DNA from: Calocera cornea HHB12733
Lineage: Eukaryota > Basidiomycota > Dacrymycetes > Dacrymycetales > Dacrymycetaceae
NCBI GenBank assembly: GCA_001632435.1
Contig: KV424033.1
Location: forward strand, 37,312-101,311
Direction: 5' to 3'
Length of the DNA: 64,000 nucleotides
Under the pieces are notes generated by a model, which was not told the DNA's origin, made no database searches, and was given only the letters and a program-made list of their open reading frames with translations. Of the stretch, positions 46,010-58,596 are shown one piece after another (position 1 is the first letter of the stretch; each line of letters starts with the position of its first letter). The position numbers were made by a program, and so were the translations under genes.

Positions 46010-46898
46010 CTACTTGGCAGCAGAGCTCCCCAGCTCTGGGATTTCCACCACCTTGGCCGGGTCAAACCCGCTCTGCCCGTCCGACGGGTACCCCCTCTGG
46101 TTCGAGACGACCCTCACTCCGCCCCTGTCGAAATCGCACGTCCAGTGCGTGTGCCCGAAGCACCACATGCTGAGCGGTGGAGCTGCCCACCACTCCTCGC
46201 CAGTCAGCTCAGTGGAGAACACGCTGCCCGCGAACCCGCCGTCGAACTTCGGGTCCTGCGCACCCGCGAACGTCGGCGCGTGGTGCGTGAACACCACGAT
46301 CTGCCTGTGCGGCTCCTGCGTGCGGAGGGCGGCGATGGACTGCTGCAGCCAGGCGAGGTCCGCGCGGTGCACGGAGTCGTACGCCCGGACGTCGAAGTTC
46401 GCGGTGTGCTTGAAATCGGGCGAGATCTTGGCGATCGCGGAGGTGTGCGCGGGGTCGAGCGCGGACCAGAGCGTGCACCCGAGGAGGGTGAGCGTGGGGG
46501 AGAGGTCGTATTGAGTCCGGTTTAGGTAGACGAACGCCCCTCTGCCCGCGGAAGGCTCGGACCGCGTTGTGGCGTAGTCCGATAGGCGTGCGTAGGATTC
46601 GTCCTAGATGGAGATCCTTGAGCAGTTGGAGAGAGCTGGAGATTGCGAAGCGCACCAAAGACCACCCGTACGGCTCATGGTTCCCAGCCAGATAGAACAC
46701 CCTCTTAAACCTCGTCAACTGCAGGTCGATCCACCCAAACAGCTCCTCGTCCTTCGTGTTTCCAATATCGCCCAGCAACGCCAGGTCATCCGCGACGACC
46801 GGGAAGTCGTACGCGTACTTGGACGTGCCAGGGCCCTGGTCATGCTCCAGGTGGACGTCGCTGAGCAGCTGGATGCGGAGAGCCGGGGCGGAGGACAT
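46010..46898 (-). CDS. Calcineurin-like metallophosphoesterase 2
   Basis: Tandem paralogue of the preceding gene, same orientation. Exons 46656-46898 and 46010-46603 (52-base intron at the homologous place after the GNHE block) give 278 residues. An in-frame ATG at 46949 would add 17 residues. Motifs: LLSDVHLEH, LLGDIGNTKDEELF, LAGNHEPYGW, LTLLGCTLWSALD, VVFTHHAPTF, CFGHTHWTCD and GGVRVVSNQRGYP; all expected metal ligands are present. The exons are much more GC-rich than those of copy 1, so the copies are not recent duplicates. Confidence 0.88.
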
Positions 46899-47655
46899 CG
46901 AGCGCGAGGTTTGGGGCAAACAGGGGTTGAGTTGCCAGCGGGCGAACAAAGCTGTTGCTTGCCCTCACAGATACTCTAGGACATTAGCATGCTGTTGGTG
47001 GGCAGCTGTAAGGGACCTCAGGAAGTCGGTGCTTCAACAGAAGAAGAGCATCACTCTCCTGTCCATCACATGGTGCTATATTCTCAAACATCACTCAATG
47101 ACATATGTTGTCACCTCAGCACATCTTTCTAAGTGACATTGTGATGCATGTTGCTGGATTGTTACTAAACTGATGCTGAACAACGCTGTGGTACTTTGGT
47201 TGAGCATACAGCGTATTTGCTTTAGCCTGTGTGCACAGACTGGAGAATGGTAGCTGTTGCACAATGAGCATCCTCATGCAATGATTCAGTGTGTATAAGG
47301 CTCTCATATACAGTGCTACAGCTTTCAACTGGTGGTCACCCTGCATCAAACTGTAACAATATGGAGCAGTGATGTAGTGTTCTCGCTGGCAGTGTACTAA
47401 GGATACCCTCCACCACGCCTACTTCGCACCTCTTTCCTTCCTCTCCGGCCCATCCGCGGTTCCCCTCTGTACTGACAACTTGTCATAAGGATGGACTCCC
47501 ATGCGCTTCGCCGCCAAGGTTCATGTGCGCATACCAGACATGTATTCAGTCGTCTATCGCGGAACTCTGGAAGCAAATCCGACCGTATTCAAGTCCATTG
47601 CAGTGCACTGCGGGCCGAGCTCGCACACTACAGCAGAACTCTGTTTGGACAACTG
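46899..47655. other. Divergent promoter region
   Basis: Between phosphoesterase 2 (minus) and the F-box gene (plus). The 47000-47400 part is AT-richer with no open frame of note. The frame of the F-box gene is open from 47491, so an earlier start is possible. Confidence 0.4.
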
Positions 47656-49020
47656 ATGAGTCACTCTCCGCCCCCACTCCCCTTGGAACTGCTGGACAGC
47701 ATCGTCTCTCTCGTGGATGGCGAGTACGACCTAACGCAGCTCTGCCTCGCTAACAAGCCGCTACTTCACCTCGCCCGGCGCGAGCTGTACCGGCATGTAA
47801 TCCTCGAAGTGGACGAGAAGGGCGTACGGACGCTCCGGCTCTGCGGTAGCCTGACCTCCGCCCCGCACCTCGCCCGCTTCGTCAAGCGCGCGACGGTCCA
47901 AGCGTGGGAGATTGTCGGTGACGGCCTTGGCCCCGGGCTGCAGCGCACACCGGTATTCATAAGCGCGTGGGCGCGGGCAATCCACCGTGCACTGGGGGCG
48001 CTGCCGAACCTCAAGCAGCTCACACTCGGACCGCTGCTGCCGGACTGTACTCCCCACTTGCTCCGCTCTGGATTACAGCTGGAGGACCTGGGCGCAGCGG
48101 CAATCTGGGCCACGGGGGAGGGGATGCACCTCGACACTCGGTGGCCGCAGTTCCTGGCTACCCAAACACAACTCAAACGGCTCGCCCTAATCCGGTCCGA
48201 GCACCCTCTCCACCGCCTCCCGCAGGACTGGACCAAGCCCCTAGATCCGGCAGCGTTCCCGGCACTCGAATGCCTGCTGGGGAGCGCGGACCTTGCCTAC
48301 CTCGTGCCGGGGAGGAAGATCCACTTCTACGGCTCGTACGACGAGGAGCTCCACCGCTGGTCTCTGGCGGACCAGCGGCTGCTGTTCGACCACCTCTCGC
48401 TGTCGACGGGCCCACTGCGGTGCCTGCAGCTACTCGTCGGCACGCCGCTGAGGCTCGAGCTACTCGATCTGATTGCAGAGACGCTGCCGGACCTCGTGAC
48501 GCTCAAGGTCGAGCTGGACGATCTCCTAGGTCTGACGGTGAGCCCCCGGCCCGCAATGCCCAGCTACCCAGCACGCACCTAACCCAGACCCCAGGCACTG
48601 CCATGCCACAGCACCCAACCCGGAACCGTCGAGCCCCCCTCCTTCTCCTCCCTCGTAAACCTGCACTTCAAGATGGAGTTCGGCCCCGGCCAGCGGGACG
48701 TCCACCTCCCCTCGTGCGCGAGCGACTTCTCGCCCCTCCCAGGCTGGCTGGGCGCGCGCAACCCCGCCTTACGACTCGTGGCGTTCAGCACGCTCGGCTC
48801 GCCGGATGAAAATGGGGACGACGACACCATTCGGGATCTGTTTTATTTGAGGGAGGTGGGGAAGGATGGGCGGGATAGGAATGCGTGGAAAGCGCACGAG
48901 GGGCTCCGGAACTTGTCCGCTGGGGCATTTAATGGGCTCGATTTGAAGAGGTATATGATGGAGCTGGCTGCGGCGGGGAGTGGGTTGATGAGCGTAGGCA
49001 CACGGCTGGTGTCCTACTAG
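47656..49020 (+). CDS. F-box/LRR-type protein
   Basis: Exons 47656-48537 and 48595-49020 (57-base intron) give 435 residues. The ATG at 47656 was chosen because the F-box-like segment PLPLELLDSIVSLVDGEYDLTQLCLANKPLLHLARRELY (described in two parts: LPLELLDSIV, then TQLCLANKPLLHLARRELY) then starts at about residue 8; an in-frame ATG at 47491 would add 55 residues. The middle has leucine-rich segments (LPNLKQLTLGPLLPD, LELLDLIAETLPDLVTL). The C-terminal exon is acidic and lacks a known domain. It is not an obvious recent copy of the pair at 15.4-18.5 kb. Probable SCF receptor by family; target unknown. Confidence 0.75.
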
Positions 49021-49224
49021 GACTCGTGCTGGAGGCCGGCGCATGTAGGAATATTGTGCAAGAGGTTTGCATAACTGCCCATTATAGCACCCGCATTACT
49101 CCCTCTGCGGGAGAAATAGCAGATAACGGAATATAAAGGATATATTACTAAACATTACCAAAACATTCTACGACAGTCCTTCTTCCAGCCTACCTTCCAT
49201 CCCACCATGAGCTCATGCCATGGC

Positions 49225-51174
49225 TCAATCATCCTCATCCCAATCGTCCTCCTCTTCCGAATCGCTCTCCTGCCCAAGGCTCTTGTTCCTCTGACTGAGC
49301 GCAGCAGCCAAGGCGTTCGCGAGGTCGCCCCCTCCAGCCGCGCCGGCTCCTGCGGCGGCTGCGGACGCTCCGGCTGAGGTGGGGGAGGTGCCTTCTTCGC
49401 CTGGGGCAGGCTGAGTCTGCAGATAAGCTGATTAGCGACGATGATCGAAAGAGTAGGTGACAATAAACGTACCTTCTTGAGCAGGTGCACACCCGCACCC
49501 TGGATACTCGCCAGGAGGTCGTTCCGCCCCGGCGCAGCAGGCGGCAGTTGGATACCAGGAGGTGGCGGGGGCGGAGGTGGTGCGCCGTGTCCTCCAGGCG
49601 GTGGGGGAGGAGGCGGAGGCGGAGGGTGTCCACCTGCAGGAGGCGGGGGAGGCGGCGGGGGAGGTGCGTGCCCAGGTGGGGGAGGAGGTGCGTGCCCAGG
49701 TGGTGGAGGCGGCGGCGGAGGCGGCGGTNNNNNNNNNNNNNNNNNNNNNNNNNNNNNNNNNNNNNNNNNNNNNNNNNNNNNNNNNNNNNNNNNNNNNNNN
49801 NNNNNNNNNNNNNNNNNNNNNNNNNNNNNNNNNNNNNNNNNNNNNNNNNNNNNNNNNNNNNNNNNNNNNNNNNNNNNNNNNNNNNNNNNNNNNNNNNNNN
49901 NNNNNNNNNNNNNNNNNNNNNNNNNNNNNNNNNNNNNNNNNNNNNNNNNNNNNNNNNNGGCGGCGGAGCTGTGGGTGGGGCAGGCATGCTCCTCGCCGGA
50001 GGTGCCGAGGGAGGCGGGGGAGGAGGAGCCATAGGTGGTGGCGGTGGTGCACTCACTGGTGGTGGGGGAGGCGGCGGCGGTGCGCTCGTAGGTGGGGGTG
50101 GTGCCCTGCTCGGAGGTGGACCTGGGGGAGGTGGCGGCGGCGGTGGGGCAAAGGGTGGTGCTGGTGGTGCTGGTGGTGCCGCCGAGGTAGGCGGCGGCGG
50201 CGGTGGGGGAGGTGCACGAGTGGGCTCTGTGGGCACGCTCGACATCTGCCTTCGAGGTGCCGGAGGCGGCGGTGGTGCCGCCTTCCTCTTGATCTTCTGT
50301 TCCTCGGGTGTTGCCCTGGGTGCGACTTGCGGCCGGTTGAACGCCTCGATGCCACCTTGGGCGTCTACGAACTGCTTGACGAACTCCTCGTTCCCCTTGA
50401 GTGCGCTCGCGTTGATGCCCATGTTTCCGAGCGTCTCGAGCAGCGTCTTCCAGGACGGGTCGACACCCTCGGAGGAGAAGCCCTTCTGGGCGTCGTAGCC
50501 CATATGCGCGACGTGCTTGAACGCGCTCGGGGCGGAGATCATCGACTTGTCGATCTTGCCGCCCTTCTTCTTCTTCTTCTTGCTGGAGGACGGTGAGTCG
50601 GGCGCAGGAGAGGCTGCTATGGGCGCAGCTGCCTTCTTGCCTGCGCGTGAGATCAGCATTGTCACGCTAGCATTTAGTCAACCACCACGTACTGGACTTT
50701 GCCCGACCTTCTACCTTTTTGCGCATCGTCTTCGCCTCGCCTTCATCGGCAAAGACGAGCCCAACCATACATTTCTGAAGACAAGCTTAGTAGGCGAGCA
50801 TCAGATAATGAATGCAGTGACATACATCTCCCTCGAACGAGTAGAAGAATGGCCGGTCTTCATTGTACGCGAACGGCTCATACAGCTCGTGCTCCCAGAT
50901 GACGCCTCTCGTTCCCTACACCCTCCCATCATCAACGCGCCCTCGTCTACTTCAGCACATGACTCACGCTCAAATCGATCATCTTGAACCAATTGCTGTT
51001 CCTGCCCTTGTCGAAGACGAGGGCGAGGCCGCCCTGCATGCCCGCATAGCTCCAGTAGCTCGGGTCCGGGTAGGCATAGTACACCCTCGCGAGTGCCGCC
51101 GTGGCCACCTTGTTGTTGGGGCTCGGCAGCGCATTCTTGATCTTGGATTTGTCGTCGCTCGATATAGCCGGCAT
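49225..51174 (-). CDS. LAS17: WASP/Las17 actin nucleation-promoting factor (gapped)
   Basis: Activator of the Arp2/3 complex in endocytic actin patches. Order along the protein: WH1/EVH1 domain (exons 50968-51174, 50826-50915 and one from 50774; LARVYYAYPDPSYWSYAG, GVIWEHELYEPF, MVGLVFADEGEAKTM). Then a lysine-rich tract; a CRIB-like region (MISAPSAFKHVAHMGYDAQK); a long poly-proline region interrupted by 230 N; a WH2 helix (GRNDLLASIQGAGVHLLKK); and, after an intron (49417-49472), the acidic tail SDSEEEDDWDEDD with the Arp2/3-binding Trp. The exon junction near 50665-50720 was not resolved. Unlike yeast Las17, a CRIB-like segment is present, as in most filamentous fungi and animals. Confidence 0.92.
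49729..49958. other. Assembly gap (N) in poly-proline coding region
   Basis: 230 N in the proline repeats of the WASP gene. The flanks are GGCGGC/GGTGG repeats, so this is probably a repeat-caused gap, and the true length is unknown. Confidence 0.97.
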
Positions 51175-51448
51175 TTTGTGCTTTGGGTGGTGGGGGACGA
51201 CAGGAGAGGACGAGAGCTAGGATGATGTCGTTGGCCTCCAGGCCAAACTGAATCCGCTGCGCACGCATAGCCACGCAAAGCCGCCTTACTTCGCAGTCGA
51301 CGTGACTACATCCTCTGTCCTGGTTCCCCTAAACCACATCGGGAAATATAGACTACGTAAGGTGTCAACGTGTTTATTTGTACCTAGACTAGCTATACAC
51401 AGTTGGATGCGCAGGAAATCTCATGAGGGTCGTTAAAGCGCCTTCCGC
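51175..51448. other. Short intergenic region
   Basis: Promoter of the WASP gene and 3' region of the RING gene; nothing else seen. Confidence 0.4.
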
Positions 51449-51883
51449 CTACGACATCCGCCCCATCTCCGCCAGGTCGTCGAACATGGCCGACTCCTCC
51501 GAGTCAAAGTTGAGGTACTGCACATAGTCGTTCTCCTCATCGTCGTTCGCGGAGAACACGTACGGGCTGGCGCTGCGCATGCGCGTGTTGGACTGCGAGC
51601 GCTGCTGGGTGGGGTTCGAAGACTGCTGGCCCTGGTGCGTGGGGAGTTGCGGGGCGGGCTGTTGGGTGGGCGCTGGTGCTTCGCCCGACGCGGGCGGCAA
51701 AGGCGGCAATGGGCGTTCGAGGTCTGATGCTGTAAGAGGTCCGCTCCAGTATGAGGGAGCACGGAGCGGAGATGGCGAGCGGCTCGCCACGGGCCAGCCG
51801 CCATGAGGGTGCGGGGTTGATGGCCGGCGTTCCTCGCGCCCACGAGGTTGAGAACCGGGTCCTTGCGAAGCAGATGGGTTCGC

Positions 51884-51928
<45 letters not shown>

Positions 51929-54900
51929 ATGCTGATGATGGAGCTGGTAGGCAGTCTGAGGCACTGCCATGCTCATGGTGCTAGTTTGTGACGGCGGTGG
52001 GTAGCGGCCGAGCATGGCGAAGAAGCTGCCCCCGCCGCGCGGGTCAGATGGGCCAGCTGCGTGGGAGGAGCTGCCATGCGAATGCCCACCAACGGTAGCT
52101 CGACAGCACGGGCACGTCCGTGCGCGCGACAACCATGTCTCGATACATGACTTGTGGAACCAGTGCGGGCAGGATTCAAGGTGCGTGACCAGGTCATCTG
52201 GGTTGTACTGGCAAAGCATCATCAGCGATCATATTCTCAAACCAAGGTGGATGCGCACCTCCTCCAGACAGATACTGCAGTTCCTGTTCTCCGCTGCCTC
52301 CGGCTCTTCTCTGTACAAATGCGACCGCAGCCGGCCGATAGTTTCCGGACTGGCTCCTCGTGGATGTGTACCGATGCGGTCCGACAACCGCAGAAGTGCT
52401 TCGTAGGACATGTCATTGTCGCTCTGCACGTAATAGTCAGTATCCTAGTCAAAGCATGACATCACTGGCTCACCATGTAATCGCTGAGACGCGATCTGCC
52501 TCTCCAGTTCGTCTGCGAATACATCCCAGCCCACATATCATTCCGATCACTACCGCTCGGCCTGCCTCCCGTTCTGTTGAGCAGCCTCGAAAGTCGCTCC
52601 CGAGGCTCTGCGGCGTTTGGCTGCCGAAGCAATGCCTCCACCGCCGATTCGCTCTCACTTGGCGCTACATTGCTGGGCAGTCTGTTAGGCCCACCTGTCG
52701 CGGCCACGTTAGCCCGGGAGGCGGAGGAACGAGGTGCAGGGGGCGGAGTCGCTTGACCTTGCCGTGCGTGTCGTTCAGCCAGGATACTGGTCCATGATGG
52801 TTCATAACCCCTAAACCTGCGTTCACGCCCTTCAATGTCGTCGCTGTCATCGAATCGAGGTCTCGGTACGTTGCGCTGGCGAAGAACCTGCTCGCTGCGG
52901 CGCTGCTCTCGGCGCTGTCGGAGATGATCCCGGAAGAGGTCCGCCCCGCTGGGTAGCTCTCTGCCGGGTTCGAGCCTGGGAGCGGGGAGACCTGGCCGGC
53001 GGCTAGGTACTGGTGAGGGGGCAGTGGTAAGACCTTCGGTATCACTGCTAATATCCATATCGTCGTCAGTGAGGACGGGACCAGAGAAAACTGAGGACGG
53101 CCGTTCCGTAAGTCGAGAAGAGCTCGTGTTGTCCTCCCATCGTCGGAGCCGAGAGCGAATGTATGCGCGATCACGTTCCTGTGTCGACGACTCCAGCAAG
53201 ACCGTCCGGCTCCGAAGTGCTTCTTGTAGGGCCGCGTTCCGCGCCCTCACACGGTCCATAGGGACAGAGGCCTCCGGTTGCTGGGTCGCACTACTAGCCT
53301 GGGTTGCTGCACTGCTTGGGTGCGATGATACAGCAGAAAATGCCGTAGATGGCCTTTCCGTAGACGGCCTTTCCCTGGAACGTACTTGCTGCCGGAATGC
53401 GCTATGCCGGGATCAACGTGGAAGGCACTGTAAGCTGCGGAGATACGCACGCTACGTTTCTTCCCGTATAGAACGGAGAATCCATACCTAGAGGGGTTAA
53501 TGGAACAGCTCTCATACGCGTACGAGCGCTCTCCATGTGGACATCGTGGTCACTATCCCGGACAGGATCGTATCGGGAGCTGGGGGAGGATCGGGGTGGA
53601 ACTGGTGGCGGGGACGGGGAGCTCGTTCTGAGAGGAGCGCCAAGGGGCCTTGGAGTTGGCTCCCCATCCCCAGAAACACGAAAATGGGTAGGCATCCTGC
53701 GGCGTAGGATGTCTGGACCGGTAGCACGGTCTCGTGCCCAGTGTGCTGGCGCCTCTAGGCGATACGCACGCAAGAAGTCTTCCGCGCGAGCGGTATTCCT
53801 GGCAGAGTCCCTCGCTGCTCGCTCGGCATCCTGTCGAGTCATTGGGCCGATGGCCGGAACGGTGTTAGCGTTAGGTACGGCCAAGCTCTGAGACACCTGC
53901 AGACGATCAAACTTCAGCAATGTACAATGGTGGGGACAGGAAATCTAACCTCGGCCGGCCTGTCTCCAACCAATTGTCTTATGGCTGCACCGGTGCGACG
54001 GTGTTCTGCCAGCAATGGCTCCGTCTCTGACATCAAACGAACCTAATACCAGGTCAGGCACCCGTGTGCAGATGCAATACGAATAACTTACAAACTCGGC
54101 CTGCCCGCGTTCATCCGACGTCTCGCGACGTTGCACCGCTGGGTGCGAATCCGCTTGTGTGGCACTTGCAGATGGATTGGGCGCCATTTGACGAGCTCTT
54201 GCTTCGGCAGCAACAGCCCCTCGCAAAGCGTGCGAGGCAGAGCGCAATTGTCGAGAGGCTTCTTCCAGATGGGATGTTGTGAGACCGGCTAGACGAGCTG
54301 TGATGATACGTTCCCTCAGCTCCAGCCTATCTCTATGAACGGCATTGAGAGCCTCTAGCATTCTTTCCCGAGTGATGCCAAGCTCAGCATTCATGGCCAA
54401 GTCACTTCCAACGGGAGTTATCGGCCGTGGCGGCGGGGCCATGTTCGTTCCAGGTTGTCCAGAAGTGTTCGCAGTGTTCGGGGCGATTTCCATTTCCAAC
54501 CCGAGACTGTTCTCCCGAGCGAAGATCGGCGGGACTGCAAAGACGTCTCGTGAACTACTTCGATTTGCAGTCACGCGAGGAGCATCCACCAGTATGCGTG
54601 GTACGTCCTCAGCACGCTGTCCTCTCTCCAAGTTCGACAAAGATGATTGGAGGCGGTCGCCACGCTCTTGAACTTCATTCAACAGCTGCGACAGCTCAAG
54701 AATTTGGGTCGGATTGCGGCGTTCATGAGGAAGGGTGAATGAACGATCCTCAGGCTGCGGTGTGCGCCAGATGGACCACGGGGTTGCGGGCGAACCGCTC
54801 GGAGGAGGCATCAAGCGCGACGACGGCAGGCCACCCAAAGCATCGAAAGACGGTAGCTGCGGTGCAGCGTCTGAAGTTCCTTCACGCATTTCTCGAGCAC

Positions 54901-56876
54901 CAGTTTGGTCCTGTTGCAAATTTGAGCATTCCCGAGTTTGAGAAAATAGAAGTCTGACCCTGCGAGTATGAGGTTGTGGGATGTCTTGGCGTGGTGCTTG
55001 TTCGCGAACATTAGACGTCTCAGGTTGACCGAGAGCGCGCTGCAGGGAGTCAGTAACCGATATCTATTTGGACCATACCATAACATACCGCGGAAGCCCA
55101 GTAAAGACCGAGATCTTGATCCCTCTGCGCGCTTGCCTGAGATCGAGTTGCACTGACGTTTCGTGATCCGGTGGCTCCTGTAGCCGCTATCTGAGAAGTT
55201 GCCTCGCGCATACGAATCAGGGTTTCCAGAATCTCTCGACTCGAAGCATTGGAGTTCGAAAGTATATCATCGCGCTCTTGACGGGAAGAAGCTTGCTGTT
55301 GGCGGGGTGCACGTTGATCTTGATCCTCAGAAATCCCTGCAACGACAGATGAGAGTCGAGGCAATGGACCCCTTGTTCGAATTGGAGGTAGTCGCATAGG
55401 CTGGTTATTGCCTTCTTGAGAGGGTCGTGCTACACGATCTGCCGATTGTCCGGAATTTGACCCCGAATGGGAAGGGCCGACCTGCATTTGAGGAGCCGGA
55501 GATGCAGACTGAGAGGATTGGCTTAAAACGGCGTCGTCGCGGACATGCCTGCCGAAATTGGGAATAAGAGGTGCCTGCATCCTCGGAATTTGCGGCAATT
55601 GCTGTTCGTCGTCTGTTGTATTGTGATGCCTGGGACTGTTCTGTGGAAGTTCGGGATGATGAGCCTCAGCGGCAGGTGACGGCTGGTAGAGGGGATATGG
55701 CGACCCTGGGAAGATCGTCGGGGCAATGTCGGACTCGTCGCTATATGGGCTGACAGGACTCCGGCGGAAGTGGGATGGAGGGGAGAAGCGACCTATCTCC
55801 GGACTACCAACTGCAGACCTGGCCAGAGGTGGCGAATGCAGCGATGGGTGCAGTAGTGGACTATGCGGTGCGGGCGGCGGTTGATGCCGCACTCCTGCTT
55901 GACCTGCGGGTAGCATAGACGGCCCTCCGATGGATGGATGGCGCAACCAGTTCGCTTCGAATATAGGGCGAGGCGGAGATATAGGCACCTGAGAGAGCCG
56001 CTCCCCAGCGCCCAAGCGGGGAAGAACAGTCCCTGATGCCCGGGATGAGTTCTGCGAGCGCGGCAGCGACAGAGATAGCGGTGCATGTCGTTCTGGCAAG
56101 GCGTGTGGAGCAGTCGCACCCATTTGAGAGTACGTATCACGAGGGAAGACTGAGCCTGCAGTCGATGATGAAGATGTGCTCTCTCTGCCGGCTAGTCGTA
56201 ATCGACTGAGGAAGTCGCCGAAGTGGGCAGAAGCGCGTTCAGGGCCGGGATAAGGAGGGGGAGGAGGGGATCTACGTAGAGGCTCGAGGATGTTTGAGAA
56301 ATTCTGTGCACGAGCAGACTCGTTCCTGACTTCTTCAGTCGATGGAGGTGAGCGAGCACGATGCTGCGAGCCTTGAGGTGTTTCGTTAGGAGTGTGCCAG
56401 GGGTCGTCATCCGAAGATGATGACTGAGGACGGTTCCGATCAAAGCTTGATATGGCGGGCAGTCTGACGCTGAAGACAGGTAAGGATACACTTGATAGCT
56501 GAGCAGCAGACGATGAGGCTTGAGGTTCGTCGACGTCCATATCAATATCCGATGCGGAGGCGTCGGGGTCGACGCTTGTCCGCTGGTCGGCATTTCCCAT
56601 CGCAGGCCGATCCGGCTGCTGATCCTGCAGCTCCAGCTCCCGTATGCCTCTCTCCATAGCCGACGCTCCGGTCATAGGCCTGCTTGAGCTTGCGGTGCGC
56701 TGCTCGGTGCGCCCCACGCTAGCGTCCTCGTCACTCCTCCGACGCTTAGTCCTGTCGTCCTCTCCTTCCCCGCGTGCCTGTTGCTCTGGGCTTTCGAGTG
56801 ATCTCTTCGATGGTCGAGTCGAGGTCGTGCTCATGGGCTCCGGCGAGCTCACTTGGCCTGGTTGTGTGGACGACAT
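51449..56876 (-). CDS. Large disordered RING-H2 E3 ligase candidate
   Basis: Seven exons (55089-56876, 54092-55039, 53950-54042, 53451-53896, 52474-53401, 52259-52423, 51449-52207) close a frame of 1708 residues. Most is low-complexity Ser/Pro/Arg/Gln sequence without domains. A lysine/arginine-rich nuclear-signal-like segment (DRTKRRRSDED) lies near residue 45. The single RING-H2 finger is near the C-terminus (about residues 1445-1500): CSICLEE split by an intron, then SCPHWFHKSC and CPCC. The ligands fit C-x2-C-x14-C-x-H-x2-H-x2-C-x10-C-x2-C. A polyglutamine tract follows. It is presumably a RING E3 ubiquitin ligase with a disordered substrate-recruiting region. The Ubc13 gene next to it on the same strand could be a partner, but adjacency alone is weak evidence. 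Confidence 0.82.
51885..51925 (-). repeat. CAG repeat encoding polyglutamine
   Basis: Triplet repeat (GCTGCT... on the plus strand) coding about 14 Gln after the RING finger of the large RING-H2 protein. Confidence 0.9.
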
Positions 56877-57270
56877 GTGAAGGGAGGGTATAGGAGGTGA
56901 TGTGCAGCCTGATAGCGCCTGCAGCACTATGGCGCGCGGGATGCGATGAGTAGCTCCTACGGCCTGGGCGGTCGGCTCGCAGTTGATGCCGCGCCTAAGT
57001 ATAGGCTAAGCTGACAGCACAGCTTCAGGCGGTGTTCGCCTCACAACGCTGTGGAAGTACTGTTTGCTTTCAGCTTTGCAAATCTGCATGCACTTCAATC
57101 TGATCGGCTCGCTGTCTATAATACGGTACAAGAGCACGACAGGATGTGCGAAGAATGATACACTTGGATATCGAATCGCGTAGGAAGGGCCCACGATGCT
57201 GTGCATACAGATAGCATGCGTCCTTCCTACCCACACGGCTGAAGAACACAAAGGGGTTCTCCAGCTTACA
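56877..57270. other. Intergenic, RING gene promoter
   Basis: Upstream of the RING-H2 gene and downstream of the Ubc13 gene; no further gene seen. Confidence 0.4.
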
Positions 57271-58123
57271 TTAATCTTTCCCAGCGTACTTCTCCGTCCA
57301 CTCCTTCGATATCCCCTGCGCACCCTTCAGATCCTCCTTATAATGCTTCGCGACCTAAGAAGAGACTGCGTGTGAGCGAGATGGTAGATGGCAAAGCCGC
57401 TACACGTACATCTGTCGCCAATGGATCGTCTGGATTGGGCGATGACAGGAGTGCTTGTACGGAGAGAAGGACAGTCCGAATCTGCAGTGCCGGCGACCAC
57501 TTGTCTGTCAAAGCATGAATAAGCAGATCTCAGATCGGGATACTATCAAAGCGAACCTTTCAGAATATCCAAGCAGATTCGTCCAAGCTTGTCTATCAGC
57601 ACCTCAGTGTCGTATTCCCTGAGTCAGCTGGGCTATGCGCACCAATGTTGGGATGGTAAATCTTGGTAAGGAAACGGACTTTGGGAGGAGCCATGGGGTA
57701 TTCTTCTGGCAGGAACAGCTCCAGGTGGAAGTTGCCACCTGTCCACGGTCAGTATCACGTTTACGACACGCATAATATAGTTCAAGAGGGAAGGATGGTT
57801 GAAAGATAGGCAGCAACAGAGGGAAGCCGTAAAGGGCTCTCATTATTGAGCAGAACCTCCGTCATACAGAAGAGCGCCAAACAGCAGAAACTGGACATCC
57901 CACTGACCTGCAAACGGGCTTCCGTCCGGTCCCTCCACGGTCACATCAAAGTACCGAACATTGTCCTCATGCGGAACAGCGGTAATGCCAGGGGCAGGAT
58001 CGTTCCTGAGTCGTTCGGTTTCCTATGTGTGACACATTGCGATGAGCGCCGGTGGTCATGGCCAGCTAGCGACACCGCCCTCACCTTGAGGATCCTCTGT
58101 ACCGCGCCGTTAGCATCGTGCAT
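57271..58123 (-). CDS. UBC13: Ubiquitin-conjugating enzyme E2 Ubc13
   Basis: E2 that builds Lys63-linked ubiquitin chains with a Uev1/Mms2 partner, in post-replication repair and signalling. Six exons: 58085-58123, 57908-58022, 57643-57738, 57557-57592, 57410-57504, 57271-57354; 154 residues, the normal family length. Blocks: [55 protein letters not shown], and the active-site Cys in [16 protein letters not shown]. Then [20 protein letters not shown] and [13 protein letters not shown]. The second intron is unusually long for this window (169 bases). The start ATG (58123) is the first in frame before the conserved helix. Confidence 0.95.
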
Positions 58124-58596
58124 CAACCTGTCTCGCAGATGCGCACCTTGGGAAGAGACATTATCGTGACGGTTGTACAACAGAAGGAAAGCAGAGAAAG
58201 GAGACTCGTCTAGGATGCACTGATCTATCGACCTCGAGGACTCGGTCGTGCGCGGGGAATGAGCGATGATGGCCGGAGGCTAAACGGCTCCTATTCTGGG
58301 CCCATGCCGAGCTCCCGCGGCGTGCGATGTCGGTTTTTATGAACGGCTCAGATGAATGGACTCAATATGGTAATGGAGTTTGTCAGCTGGGACTGTCCTG
58401 CTCGGTTGCAGAGGTGCCAATCAGATTTTGGGGTGCATAGAGATACTGTGTTCATGTTCGCAACCGTCCACCAGAAGTCACATCACGTGACGACATTAGG
58501 GCGCGTAATGTAATTTTAGTCCCTTCTGTCTTGACCACTACCGTCTGTCGCGGGTAGACGCGTCGTTCTCTTCTAAACATCGTCAAATATCTCCCG
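58124..58596. other. Divergent promoter region, Ubc13 and elongin C
   Basis: Head-to-head spacer between the two genes; no other feature recognised. Confidence 0.4.

Noticed and set aside
49441..50596. Glycine/arginine-rich plus-strand frames over the WASP gene
   Set aside because: Reverse complement of the poly-proline codons; not a protein in its own right.
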